Positions 5,681 to 5,845 of a DNA stretch of 5,845 bases are shown piece after piece (positions within the stretch are counted from its first letter, which is position 1; every line of letters starts with the position of its first letter). The position numbers were made by a program, and so were the translations under genes. The stretch covers positions 1-5,845 of the forward strand of contig JAEZIV010000453.1 in the NCBI GenBank assembly GCA_023436515.1, written 5' to 3'. A model generated the notes under the pieces. It searched no databases and had not been told where the DNA came from. It was given only the letters and a program-made list of their open reading frames with translations. The stretch is from Bacillota bacterium (GTDB taxonomy: Bacteria > Bacillota > Clostridia > Acetivibrionales > DSM-1351).

Positions 5681-5737
5681 CTATATAAATTTTGTGTCAC
5701 GTAAGCATATAAGTATTTATTGGAGGTAAAGCTCATA

Positions 5738-5845
5738 TTACTTAACTATTTCAATCCGACCATTCATAGTCTCACCGGTTATATTTACCTTGCTGAGGCC
5801 TGCTTCAAAATCCTTGCTCTCAGCTTCTACAAAGCTCCCTGTTAC
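5738..5845 (-). CDS. C-terminal end of an unidentified protein (partial)
   Basis: An open frame runs in from the right edge on the minus strand for 35 codons and stops at TAA (5738-5740). The visible residues end in NITGETMNGRIEIVK and are charged and hydrophilic, with no cysteine and no membrane segment. I do not recognise a family from so little sequence. The hairpin at 5629-5680, sited as a terminator downstream, supports a real gene ending here. The opposite strand is also open over these bases but lacks a start with a ribosome binding site, so the minus-strand reading is preferred. In Bacillus subtilis the gene upstream of prfA differs, so the neighbourhood gives no name. Confidence 0.55.
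   Translation of the reverse strand, partial: VTGSFVEAESKDFEAGLSKVNITGETMNGRIEIVK

Noticed and set aside
5720..5845. Plus-strand open frame from TTG at the right edge
   Set aside because: No ribosome binding site precedes it, and the minus-strand frame over the same bases is better placed relative to a terminator.
1..5845. Mobile element, CRISPR array, phage or defence system
   Set aside because: I found no terminal inverted repeats, transposase or integrase frames, regularly spaced repeats or tRNA-like att sites; every long frame is a housekeeping gene.

Overview
The window is a stretch of ordinary bacterial housekeeping genes, all on the minus strand and read from high to low coordinates. 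The protein families, the gene order (prfA, a metal transporter, ywlC, ywlE, rpiB, upp), the A/T-rich gaps, the strong AGGAGG-type ribosome binding sites and the YwlE-type arginine phosphatase all point to a low-to-moderate GC Gram-positive bacterium. A clostridial species, perhaps of the cellulolytic Ruminiclostridium/Acetivibrio type, is my best inference; genus is not proven by the sequence.

Layout from the right edge (upstream) to the left edge (downstream): the last 35 codons of an unidentified protein (5738-5845); a long hairpin terminator (5629-5680); a promoter whose -35 touches that hairpin; a leader of about 160 nt; then prfA (release factor 1), a ZIP-family metal transporter, ywlC (threonylcarbamoyl-AMP synthase) and ywlE (protein arginine phosphatase). 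A terminator at 1830-1859 closes this first unit. A good SigA-type promoter starts directly at its U-tract and drives a second unit: rpiB, upp and a dCMP deaminase gene, closed by a hairpin at the left edge.

The first unit joins translation functions (peptide release at UAA/UAG; the first step of t6A37 formation on ANN-decoding tRNAs) with metal uptake and protein-arginine dephosphorylation. The second unit joins sugar-phosphate isomerisation (ribose 5-phosphate is the precursor of PRPP), PRPP-dependent uracil salvage to UMP, and dCMP to dUMP conversion feeding thymidylate synthesis, so it reads as a small pyrimidine and pentose salvage operon.

The starts of four genes were moved inward from the longest reading frame on ribosome-binding-site and family-length grounds: rpiB to TTG, prfA to ATG at codon 5, ywlE to ATG at codon 4, and the dCMP deaminase to ATG at codon 9.

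I see no mobile element, CRISPR array, tRNA, rRNA, phage gene or defence system. The only part not explained by ordinary genes is the prfA leader, which holds a 24-bp imperfect palindrome, two small reading frames diverging from it, and a possible ribosome-binding-site sequestering pairing. These are hypotheses, not demonstrated features.
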